64,000 nt of DNA from Giardia muris (taxonomy: Eukaryota > Fornicata > Diplomonadida > Hexamitidae), in NCBI GenBank assembly GCA_006247105.1, contig CM016929.1:682001-746000 (forward strand), in the 5' to 3' direction. Below the pieces are notes generated by a model. The model was given only the letters and a program-made list of their open reading frames with translations, was not told where the DNA came from and did not search any database. How positions within the stretch are numbered: the stretch's first letter is position 1; each line of letters begins with the position of its first letter. Made by a program: the position numbers and the translations under genes. Of the stretch, positions 37,501 to 44,001 are shown one piece after another.

Positions 37501-40000
37501 AGCACGAGTTCATGTTATTAGAGACCCACCAACTGAGATCATGCCGGGGAACTCGTTCCTCCTGCCATCCCGTCGGATTCCTGCATACGGACTGCAGCTT
37601 TTGCTGTTACAAGAGGTGGAGAAACTTCAGCTTGGTCTCCGACGCGTCTTCCGTCCAGATACGTTTCTCTTCCGAGTTCTCGCCTACTTCGAACGCTACT
37701 TTGTGGCGACAGTCTCTTCTGCCACGTCCAGCCTAGTAGAGTCTGAAAGGCTAGTACCAACAGCAGGTTTCGCCCACTGTGTCTATGGTGGCGCTGCACC
37801 TCCGGCGAAATACTCCGTTGTGGAGCGGAAGGGAGACTTCGAACCGCTTTACTGCGCACGTGATGCCACTCGTGCCATCTTCACTCCCATTTTTGCAATT
37901 GATCAGCGTGGGTTCTTGATGAAGCTTCGAGCTATTGATGCGCATTTTACTGACATTGGGACTGAAATACGCGTACATATGGAACAGGAGTATGCTAATA
38001 AGCTGCAAGCCGTATCCCAGAAGCTCCTTACTGAGGCACGAGAGCACTCGGACGAAGAGTGTGATATCCATGATCTAATCAATCGTGTGTTTTTCCATAC
38101 CCGTCATAGCCTCGCCCTTGATGCAGTTCTCAGATACAGTACGGCGTCCGAGAACATCTTCATGAAGAATGGATGTGACTTCGACCTGTTCATGGAAGCT
38201 ACCCTTGACAATAACTATGCCTTGCATCCGGAGCTTGAGCCTCTGTTGCAACAGTACAGAGTGCAACGTCACAACCGTGAGAGACTCGTTCAAGAGGAGC
38301 TGGAACGGCTTCGACTTCTGATCCAGACCATACTCGGGGGCTGGCGATCAAAGGGCTTAGCATACAACCTTGCCGGGCTCCAGCTGATAGAAGCAATGAA
38401 GAGCCCTCTTTACCAACGGGCTATACGGCTTTTCCTTCCGGTTCCAGGTGATGAGGAGGATGATAGTCTTGGGGAGCATGACCTCGTTGATGATCAGTAC
38501 CGCGTCAGGCATATGTTCCTCTCGCGTCTAAATCTCATCGAGTTCTCTGCACGGCTCTTCGAGCGGCAATACCGCGATGGCCTAGTTGGCCGTATCACCC
38601 TTAACCCCGAAGGACTGAGGCGCGTCCTTGACGTGGTCTCCCAAGGTTCAAGAGCGTTACCCCTCGCTCGTGCGGCACTCTGCTGCCTTAATGAAGGTCG
38701 CTCGACAATAGGTTTCTACGATTATGGGAAACGTCCCGAAAGCCCCAAAAAGGTATCCGCAACACGACATGCCATGCATTCTCCCGAGTTTGCCGTGCAT
38801 GCCCTGGTTAGTTTGGTCTCTGCTCTTCCTGTAAGCTCACCTAGTATGGACCTTGTCCAGAACGACCTACCAGGACCCGTAGAACCAGATACTCCCCCAC
38901 AGCCGACTATAATTGCGCGAGATGCGCTTGAGAGAGATGATTTAGTTGTCTTCCAACATGATCTGGAGAAACGAATGGAGGCAGTAGAAACCGGAGAGCT
39001 TGACAAGTTCGATGTTCTGACGCGGACTGAGACGAGCACGGACACGCTCTTCACGACGGCGACGGAAGTGACGTCGGAGTCAGACATCGTCGCGGATCCA
39101 AGTACGACGGCGACCACAGTGCGGACTGGGCGGTCGAAGCGAGTGATTTCCGAGCAGGTCCGCAGGCGTGGAGCTGCACGAGCAGCAGACACCCTCCGCT
39201 CACAAGGCCATATTGTTCCTTCAAAGGATAAGGACCTGCAACGCGTTTTTGCTAAGCTCGTCCATGCAGGCACGGGAGAACAAAAGAGGCCTGAGCGGTC
39301 GGAGGCCTCGCGTCTCGACTCTTCGTTGACCCAGAACGTGGTTCGACCCGTCCTGAAGCCCCTTTCTGCCCAGGTAGCTGCAAAGAGCATTCCGCGTATT
39401 CCTGGACGCCTCGTCCCCCCACCTCGGCATGCTCCGCAGATAAAGCTGTCAAACGTCTCTCTCGACTCAAGTATCCTGTCCAGAAGCTCTTCCTCCATGC
39501 TAGAAGACTTGCCACAGGAACACTCAGGAGGACAGGCACACTTAAGAAAGCGTCCACAAGGAAGTTACTCTCAGCAGAATCACGATGTTGCCACGCGATA
39601 TCAGCCTCCAGGTGCCCTTATGCTAAGCGGTAAGTCCATTGCTCCACGGTCCAGCATACCAGATAGATCAATGTCAATGTACTCTTCTTCAACCCGTTTA
39701 TCGAGTGCAACTGGAACTCGGGGCTCTCAGCGGAAGTCAGCGAATAGCCGTCGGAGCAGTATCAGTAGCTCAGAGGAGCTCCCAACTCCGAATCTACCTC
39801 ATTCCGTAGTACAGCCACGCCGACCAGTAACAACTGGTCAGACGCACATGCTGCTGACTGATGACGACCTTAAGAGTATTGAGCAACTTGGGCGGCGAGC
39901 AATTACTGCATCGAATAACAGTACTTGGACAGTTATAGGAGGTATCGCACGCCCTGGGAGTGGGATAGGGATTAAATCCCGCTCGACAAGAAACCACTGA
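28514..40000 (+). CDS. Giant protein with propeller-like N-terminus and long disordered middle
   Basis: About 3828 residues from the ATG at 28514 (MAEHLDIQDL), which follows an AAAA run. The first ~560 residues have repeating hydrophobic strand patterns like a WD40/beta-propeller (for example YALLASAHRATLFYAQ) without clear WD dipeptides. The next ~1700 residues are low complexity, rich in Ser, Arg, Pro and Gln, with recurring RPGSGR and SARS-type elements. From about 2250 to 3480 the sequence looks folded and helical, with charged helices such as RERLVQEELERLRLLIQTI. The C-terminus is again Ser/Arg-rich. No enzyme motif seen; a scaffold role in the cytoskeleton is a guess. The last 1001 bases (39000-40000) lie inside the left arm of the inverted repeat and recur, inverted, at 55161-56161. 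Confidence 0.75.
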   Translation: MAEHLDIQDLGQPSGPPTTRPLRLQCRISDDLVDFDTSPRYALLASAHRATLFYAQSSAVVRSLDFRAAILRVVLAPTDVFACIITDDAVAYLIDLQLPLAAEPVYNAVDLIASAQAGRPIAAIASARRGLLFLPKELPRRISKATISFAGTETPEFLVGFVPCTGDTILGRSLLYFRSLDLLVTYRLRNTFAIVRYSPVGLSVVGDTAGFIYLLATSADLTLVIQDVCSSDADAPALFELGQVYPEPPVSLHILTPRSILLAYADGLMLEYDAFNRQIVKHEIVGISPGMEGSNELVSRQHERVFQSIRGVPPRDHDAITREARSRFSRISPSESLTHQAIFQESLYRESLMDATNVVVDEVRGRTIGEAGTTYPGALDILPYASRRVGVVHDHTFVRGFGSSQVVVVDHYLILFVVVHGYLLAYNLTAYPNSYPPPIFVAYIPRMGITVTETAAVRVANRDVDTKSRTRQFSHMKLRLHGHRLILSTRNALHTLSLPQFLLPLSEYRISVVAPQILHHIPRISKDDLLHNVQELAAELLHSKDGRRCGSRMIRSQSAPLDRVPHSPSHQKPRARSAQRSMPLHPEDIVAIDAHIQQAKERYIRERVLSRILSRIEYGHQPPGTFIQVPNPHSDSPAAVVSDAAPRSNLPLQGRGNQGKYPHSFSASTSSDGSDKDNDHVEYTSSLQLRARRSARMASTAPERQSCPSERSIVHPLHVREASNISAIGSVSSLCPEVQLPPDQLDESSGASHIQSMEVLVQPEPEESVLPSRLYHNSLHGFPRISAPGMRSFDASLGDLLDFILTPSRGSSPTQNVLPSPSQPLCASSPSVAFGALLVGKGAPNIRRVVELRRASRLLQGNARAAHVASDLMTVLQLSRTGERVKTTQRIPVTDAEDVLASGFFTADEQLEIRGALYRCPGRPSDVLAASTGVRPRRKSAYFARPERNETSSLTAQYLPNSFGSHPTSSRRPTTKETVSAGSGPEVQPLPVPSTASPTRTDSRQLDFRSGDFISQRPFAPHKAISPKQVRPAPRIVMKPVAALEESPENVYPLAIEPKEQDVQPSPRDTRSSRARPSSSVPVFTSSVVFEDLEELFPPEQMGSGRPSTQSQPQPHSTSALRRQSHTEAAPVERKAKSVMGTRKEPLTRQPTHHEWLKSRAKSSDNVRITVFSGIPKYYNRQTHIIYPHQNAKEERSPQLNPRYISFAKALPRPSSAEDVVPRQHGVHGGKDRRTTTPETPKRDSTRALRLEAPTATSQEPECSNIDMFSQLHKAFDAIDALEFAEADRSLIHRYTQTISSIIGGQEYAPERPALLVRSLPPTTLAKLTTAIGSLVYNLSVSSAASDDVSVERPAPGALRAALDELNRAFPSMIAVQPESRGSEASHLPRSTFDTGSYQSFTTLPQRKSLIARSSTLNTPAKGLSRQSTQSYMASLPSQRPSENIFSLKDVLNVFSNLGVHVDASGAILPMELERRQKRRHRVEVPCGLADVEDASDDEANVYTCQVKELTMSALNTPSPERKEPRTRRDPAQRSKRLHDQYVVKRHLSSAEYLPPRRELRQLSEKYAAIYHYPFGEGSPGRQSPLLRVSKCDEPPAPQASSISTHHYDRSVSLVQSVLTDLDLLPQAQSFETSIEGYRYTIGQADLTRMLLATSEQSESHSAQAIMALLPESMREDEVFVQSLSDFLGERLVAIRENQVQLGRLFHSRRHGYPERKTPVRCRITGNDEDIRVHKKEQRHSQDREQWSQEQLTKPSLEASQDELEESQVLRAPSPIQDVSELSIISPRKISQGRCRAQDTCRTASPGTDILITPSALASGHFQHKPTKKAISIEPTTKIRQPVTNFSIIQTEESPKQVSAQSAHIKVFMPNVTRQQPDDISIQSARTSEVSGPSTHSFRLFSATHDRIRPRSALAIQELTFDDTRTIPPEVAGSVSRLRSASRGWSSRLSSARTENILGNDSESDSGLPMASSQRSLTSSHLTISLVDFGTPSPVRHIRHDPDKLDFQRVVSARRPGSGRLAVSFVNQVTQSPLRHPSPMTSPLKPTSEITEFNESQCPSTAQALRLEQSLIADAPATDMTQDSLELPTPDLRFLERDQALVKSCVARDPYRLRSARGTSGLSTSPSGIPLRTQRRMNSASKHSDLVETSAGSQPSGHYTGLQKRYRYGTLTPEEGFPAHPGRSRSCLGLRRHVHDGYMSVLQVVLHDFTYQGSSLESSRPTIRETVWKMIQAATDASASPQKAREVHGRSMSRLLAPLPSTLPYPQFASYISPPPQIQISPGLFFSKASPVPASISYIPESNTSAYSRVSMTAESATRPGSGRSSKLAAVISGDPVFQQHDEEFQAQQLLNIASAGSPLSGFLYRDTLRLIHSAYYDSSGAYTYAEAQARSTGLRLHATSMFYNLPACFRASCIFGHTAIDKDPPSQLVAVEDARFWQLEDKASPLEHLAFAVNMDTPFVGDINASTDSPFSDSKDVSDLAISAIIFPSGRTQLVRYIPSSLAHSADASEGYESQLTALQRVVSQSVRVLLLSPRSKSAQHCTYTRTRRPHRPTSPHGGQRTNRWTLKLYQLEAELQRVDRFGVRSLPRTLIDDCSPGFLAQHWLNTIGRHCQSRSQRPFLMQTGQNVALSRFRQRKGSFVTTFEGTPYIPTARPHYILLRHEIELLHTPYYLERCVSDDELMHKGIYEHRHNPDSAKDLAYACEESLSLVTHKVDLLCSLVPSVMNLPLTTKPNEEASVLANEQHICEELERTEVAPAELQLEVFPEGLQIFKYTPFTTIVEGSFLLLAHERIWSFTTSWDRILASPNGMVPSVAQASAIVLEEKGERVKRTPSFTLPTDVEAHLFETGYERYKRNVWQRKKQQIQTMYQLSWEAVEKMSRRRIRKLLRQQKSIGKVRGSFLMERRSSNPSTLTPFSPDEDESRILMFGNPRGYEADMSGQRDGRVYSLDIHAIIAQHRRASTPGSYRPSSAGPSISSIHDESFATVTPLQPRTARVHVIRDPPTEIMPGNSFLLPSRRIPAYGLQLLLLQEVEKLQLGLRRVFRPDTFLFRVLAYFERYFVATVSSATSSLVESERLVPTAGFAHCVYGGAAPPAKYSVVERKGDFEPLYCARDATRAIFTPIFAIDQRGFLMKLRAIDAHFTDIGTEIRVHMEQEYANKLQAVSQKLLTEAREHSDEECDIHDLINRVFFHTRHSLALDAVLRYSTASENIFMKNGCDFDLFMEATLDNNYALHPELEPLLQQYRVQRHNRERLVQEELERLRLLIQTILGGWRSKGLAYNLAGLQLIEAMKSPLYQRAIRLFLPVPGDEEDDSLGEHDLVDDQYRVRHMFLSRLNLIEFSARLFERQYRDGLVGRITLNPEGLRRVLDVVSQGSRALPLARAALCCLNEGRSTIGFYDYGKRPESPKKVSATRHAMHSPEFAVHALVSLVSALPVSSPSMDLVQNDLPGPVEPDTPPQPTIIARDALERDDLVVFQHDLEKRMEAVETGELDKFDVLTRTETSTDTLFTTATEVTSESDIVADPSTTATTVRTGRSKRVISEQVRRRGAARAADTLRSQGHIVPSKDKDLQRVFAKLVHAGTGEQKRPERSEASRLDSSLTQNVVRPVLKPLSAQVAAKSIPRIPGRLVPPPRHAPQIKLSNVSLDSSILSRSSSSMLEDLPQEHSGGQAHLRKRPQGSYSQQNHDVATRYQPPGALMLSGKSIAPRSSIPDRSMSMYSSSTRLSSATGTRGSQRKSANSRRSSISSSEELPTPNLPHSVVQPRRPVTTGQTHMLLTDDDLKSIEQLGRRAITASNNSTWTVIGGIARPGSGIGIKSRSTRNH

Positions 40001-40760
40001 ATACTGCATTTGAAATCATCATAAGATATATCGTCTAGTCGTTCAGGAACTATGAAGCTTAGGGAGTCGACCCTCTTCTGACCCTAATCAAGGTATCTTA
40101 TATGAACTCATCGTTGCAGATCACAGGCCTATTTGTGGATACTTCTACTTCGTAGCTGGTTTATACTTGCAGAAAGAAAGGTGATACCAGATTTCACCAG
40201 GTCTTTTGGCGGTGGGTATGGGATACTATAGATCCTATATGCTTCTGAACTTGGGACCATCCATGATAGACTCGTTCCCACCTTTAAGCAGCAATACTGA
40301 GCTTGATATGAGAGACCTGTTCGGTAGGGTTTGCCTCATGCTAGCCGATCCGTCACTAACTCGAAGTCGATATGGGGTTAACTAGAGAAAGAGCCTGGAT
40401 AGGGATTTCTTAACCGGTATACTGCTCTCTTTCTATGGGTAAGACTTGATAACTCCTTAGGAGACGTCTACCTCACCGAGCTTTTAGATTGCTAGTCTAT
40501 TTTATAAGATCCAGTAACGGGCGAATATCCGAGCCTACCAGTCTTCGGGCTTGTAAATGTGCTTTGATAAACCATACACTTCATATGCTGCTTTTCGTCA
40601 GACGATTAGACCGGCGATGGATATATCTTTCGCGCAGAACATGCAGGAAAGATACAACTGATATGGTCGCTTACAGATCAGAACTGTAATTCGTTCGTCC
40701 TCCTCTACATCCAGATCACTGCTCAAGGACAAGAACTCAATCCGATGAATGGTATCGCTT
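40001..40760. other. Apparently non-coding spacer, left arm
   Basis: 760 bases between the end of the 3828-aa gene and the VSP fragment. It is clearly more AT-rich than the rest of the arm, has no open frame longer than about 66 codons, and I recognise no tRNA, rRNA or other structured RNA. Identical on the other strand at 54401-55160. Confidence 0.6.
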
Positions 40761-42128
40761 TCACGCACCTCGGCATCTTCGAGGAGCAGGAAGTAAGCTG
40801 GGTCCCCTCAAGGAGGAAGGGGCTGTCCTGGGCCGTCCGGGTGCAGGCCCATCTAAGGTCGTTGAGCAGATATTGTTCCCAAGGGAGCCCGCATTGCTCG
40901 TTCCTGCGGGGTAGCAGCCCCCGTTGAGGAGGAAGTAGTTTGTTCCTCCATTCGTCCCGCACTTGTCGCAGGACGTCGAGGAGGCGTCGACGGGGCTGTC
41001 GTCACTCTTCTTGCAGACATCTTCGATGTTCGCCCTCGAGAGAGCCGACCCGACCTCGACACACGCCCCATCGATCGGGACGGTCCCGGCCTTACACTTG
41101 GAGCAGGCCCGCTGGTCTCCGACGAGGAAGGACGAGGCGCAGATCCCGAGGGAGGCAGCTCTGGAGGAGGAGTAGCACCCGCCCTCGTAGAGCATGAAGC
41201 CGTTCTTGCAGGAGGCGCACTTGTTGCCATTGGAGGTGCAGATGTTGCTGGCGGGGGCAGTGGTGCTCGACTGGCAGACACCGTCCACGGGGACGAAGCC
41301 TGCTTGGCACTCCTTGCAGATCGCAAAGGTCCCGTTCAGAGCGAGAGCCGAGGCGGTCGAGCAGTGGGGGTCCTTGACGTCCGCTCCTCCGACCGGGACA
41401 CACTTTGTATTGGTCCCCGTTCCTGTCTTCGCATATCCATCGAGGCAGACGGTACATCCATCGGCTGTGCATGTCCTGCAGTTCTCGACAGAACACTTCG
41501 TGCAGGTGATAGGAGTGCCAGTGGAGTAGTATCCTTCGAGGCACTCCGAGCAGCCGCTGGAGTCGCACACCTTACAGCCCGAGGAGCAGGTGTCAGCATT
41601 GGTCACCAGGAGGCAGTGCTGGAGGGAGGACTGGATGCATTCTGACTTGTCCTGGTCCGGGAGGAAGCCCGTCCTGCACGCATTGCACTTGGGCTTGTTG
41701 GTGGCGGGGGAGGTGCAGGTCTTGCAGTTGGGAACCCCGTTCGTCTCGTCGTCGCAGGTGTAGAGGCCTGTTGGAGCATCCTTGCTCCCCTTCACGAAGA
41801 TGCCTGTCGCATCGCTGGCCCTCTCTGAGCACTTCCCGTTCGATGCCGCCGAGCAGAGAGCAGCGCCCTCGCCTCCACTGGCCTGGTTGTAGCACCCCCC
41901 GTAGAAGAGGAAGTAGGTCCCTGTGCATGCCGTGCAGACACCAGTGGTTGTGTCCTTCGTACAATCGTTGGCTGTTGGGGCCTTGCACGTCCCGTCGATC
42001 GAGGCCTCGGTCGCAGTCGCGCACTCCTTGCAGACCTTCCCCAGCGTCCCGAGGTCGAGGCAGCTCCCCGCCTTGCAGTTGCCTGATGTCTCTCCTTCCG
42101 TACACGAGAGGACTCTCGCGTTCTTCAC
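40761..42128 (-). pseudogene. VSP fragment without start, signal peptide or tail (left copy)
   Basis: An open frame of 455 codons that opens just after a TGA and has only a GTG (42126-42128) as possible start. It encodes cysteine-rich VSP-type sequence with many CxxC motifs (CKEC, CTAC, CNAC, CSKC, CDKC) and the VSP hallmark GGCY three times (GGCYNQ, GGCYSS, GGCYPA). There is no signal peptide. After GNNICSTTLDG the sequence turns into a Pro/Arg-rich stretch of non-VSP character and stops, so the membrane segment and GCRGK tail are missing. It lies 13 bases downstream of the intact VSP on the same strand. It is probably not made as a surface protein but could donate sequence in gene conversion. 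It differs from the right copy at 41126 (Leu here, Ile there) and silently at 41139. Confidence 0.85.
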
Positions 42129-42141
42129 CTCCCCTCACCAT

Positions 42142-44001
42142 TTACTTCCCCCTGCATCCGAACCACCAACCGAGGAAGCCCCCGAGGCCTCCCAGGACCA
42201 GAAGGACGGCAATGACGATCCCCGCAATGGCGCCCCCAGAGAGCCCCGAGGAGCTGGAGGAGGGGGGAGAGGGGCAGACATCCTTGGTGGGAGTGGAGCC
42301 GTCCCAGCAGAGGGTGCACTTCCCATTTGGACAGGAGGTGCACCCACTGGGACAGGCCGTGCAGTCGGAGGGGCTGGTCACAGTAGTGGTCGTGTTGTAG
42401 TACCCAAGGGCGCAGGAGCTGCAGACGGTCGAGGAGGTGCACTTCCCACATCCAGCAGGACAGGGGCTGAAGGTCTTCGTGTTTGAGTCGTATATGATGG
42501 GGGAGCCACTGGCAGGGGTATCGCACTTCCCATCAGTGGCCGCTGAACAGAGCTGACTTCCGACCGAAGTCCCGGGGGTCGAGTCTGCAGGATAGCACCC
42601 GCCCTCGAAGAGGAAGTAGCTGACGCTCCCAACAGTCGAGCAGTTCTCGCACTTCGTGGCGGTCTTCTCGACAGGAGTCCCGTCCGCCTGCATGCAGACG
42701 TTGTCCCCGGCTGCTCTCGTCGTCCCCGTGTTGACGTCCCCGATCGGGGTGCAGGTCCCATCAATCGGGACGAACCCGGCCTTGCACTCCTTGCAGACGA
42801 GGGCCTCCCCGACGAGGAACTGGTTGTCCTTGGAGCAGATCCCCATCGAGCTCGCCTTGTAGGGGGAGAGGCAGGCCCCGTGGTAGAACATGTATCCATT
42901 GAGGCAGGAGGCGCAGGAGCCGGAGGAGGGGTCCTTTGTGCACACCTTGTCGTTCACGTCGACGCACTCGTCGTCGACCGGGACCTGGCTGCTGTTCGAA
43001 CACACGTCGCAGACGAGCCCGAGGCCGAGGTTGAGGCAGCTCTCGCATCCCGTCGAGCACTGGTTGCAGGCCGTGATGGCGGAGCCGTTCTTGACAGGCC
43101 CGAATCCCGCCTTGCAGCCCGTGCACTTGGTCACGTCGTCGTTACAGATCCCGCAATTCTGGACGGTGCAGGCGGTGCAGGTCTTAGCGGTGTCTCCGAC
43201 GAGGCCGAAGCCCTCCTTGCAGGCGGTGCAGGCTGTAGATGAGCAGGTTTTGCAGTTCTCAACGGTGCACTTCGTGCAGGTTCCGTAGTTCTTGGTCGTA
43301 TCGCTGTCAGCAGTATAGAAGAACCCTTCAGAGCACTTGTCGGTATCACAGTTTTGATGATTCGTGTCGGTGTCGCACTGATCGCACCCAGTGGGGCAAG
43401 TCCCACAGGTTGCCGAGGTGCCCGACCCCGAAAGGAAGAAGGCGAGCCCGCACTTGGAGCAGGCGTTGGCAGCACTCGCCTGGACGCAGTTGGGGACTGA
43501 ACAGGAGTAGCAGTTGGCCTTGTTCGCATCTGGGAGGTAGCCCGAGGCGCAGGCGTCGCACTTCCCGGTCCCAACAGCGTATCCAGTTGCGCACGTCTTG
43601 CAGGTGTTGGCCTGGCTCGCCTCGGTGCAGTGGTCGCAGCTCGTGCACTCGAAGCACTGAGTCATGGAGGTCGAGCTGTCGGGTTTGTAGTCCGAGGCGC
43701 AGGTGTTGCACTTACTGGCTGGAGTGGCATATCCAGTCTTGCAGGTGTCGCAGGTGTTGTCAGAACTCGCCGTGGCACAGTTGGTGCAAGCGGCGCAGGA
43801 GTAGCAGGCGGTCTTGTCTTCCTTGGGAAGGAAGCCGTCGTTGCAGGCGTCGCACCCCGAGTTGTCTGCATTGCACGTCTTGCAGTTGTTGATGGAACAA
43901 GTGTCGCTCCTGACTTTTCGGAGCTCGTTGTCGCCGGGAAAAGAGGCCCTTACTTGGGCAGCGAGGACGGCATTCACCACGAGCAGGAGTGAAACGAACA
44001 T
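42142..44001 (-). CDS. Variant-specific surface protein, intact (left copy)
   Basis: 619 residues from the ATG at 43999-44001. Residues 1-18 are a signal peptide (MFVSLLLVVNAVLAAQ). The ectodomain is dominated by CxxC motifs (CKTC, CDAC, CSKC, CTAC) with a GGCY motif near residue 510. A Ser/Gly-rich stretch leads into one membrane span (AIAGIVIAVLLVLGGLGGFL) and the short tail GCRGK. This is the complete VSP plan: a dense cysteine coat on the trophozoite surface, normally one type per cell, switched for antigenic variation. The tail lacks the final Ala of G. intestinalis. An in-frame ATG 47 codons upstream would bury the signal peptide and is rejected. The stop overlaps AGTAAA. It differs from the right copy at 43445 (Leu here, Pro there) and 43308 (Asp here, Asn there). 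Confidence 0.95.
   Translation of the reverse strand: MFVSLLLVVNAVLAAQVRASFPGDNELRKVRSDTCSINNCKTCNADNSGCDACNDGFLPKEDKTACYSCAACTNCATASSDNTCDTCKTGYATPASKCNTCASDYKPDSSTSMTQCFECTSCDHCTEASQANTCKTCATGYAVGTGKCDACASGYLPDANKANCYSCSVPNCVQASAANACSKCGLAFFLSGSGTSATCGTCPTGCDQCDTDTNHQNCDTDKCSEGFFYTADSDTTKNYGTCTKCTVENCKTCSSTACTACKEGFGLVGDTAKTCTACTVQNCGICNDDVTKCTGCKAGFGPVKNGSAITACNQCSTGCESCLNLGLGLVCDVCSNSSQVPVDDECVDVNDKVCTKDPSSGSCASCLNGYMFYHGACLSPYKASSMGICSKDNQFLVGEALVCKECKAGFVPIDGTCTPIGDVNTGTTRAAGDNVCMQADGTPVEKTATKCENCSTVGSVSYFLFEGGCYPADSTPGTSVGSQLCSAATDGKCDTPASGSPIIYDSNTKTFSPCPAGCGKCTSSTVCSSCALGYYNTTTTVTSPSDCTACPSGCTSCPNGKCTLCWDGSTPTKDVCPSPPSSSSSGLSGGAIAGIVIAVLLVLGGLGGFLGWWFGCRGK

Noticed and set aside
40001..40760. 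tRNA or other structured RNA gene in the 760-bp spacer
   Set aside because: No cloverleaf, A/B box pair or known RNA motif was recognisable by eye. A covariance-model search would be decisive.
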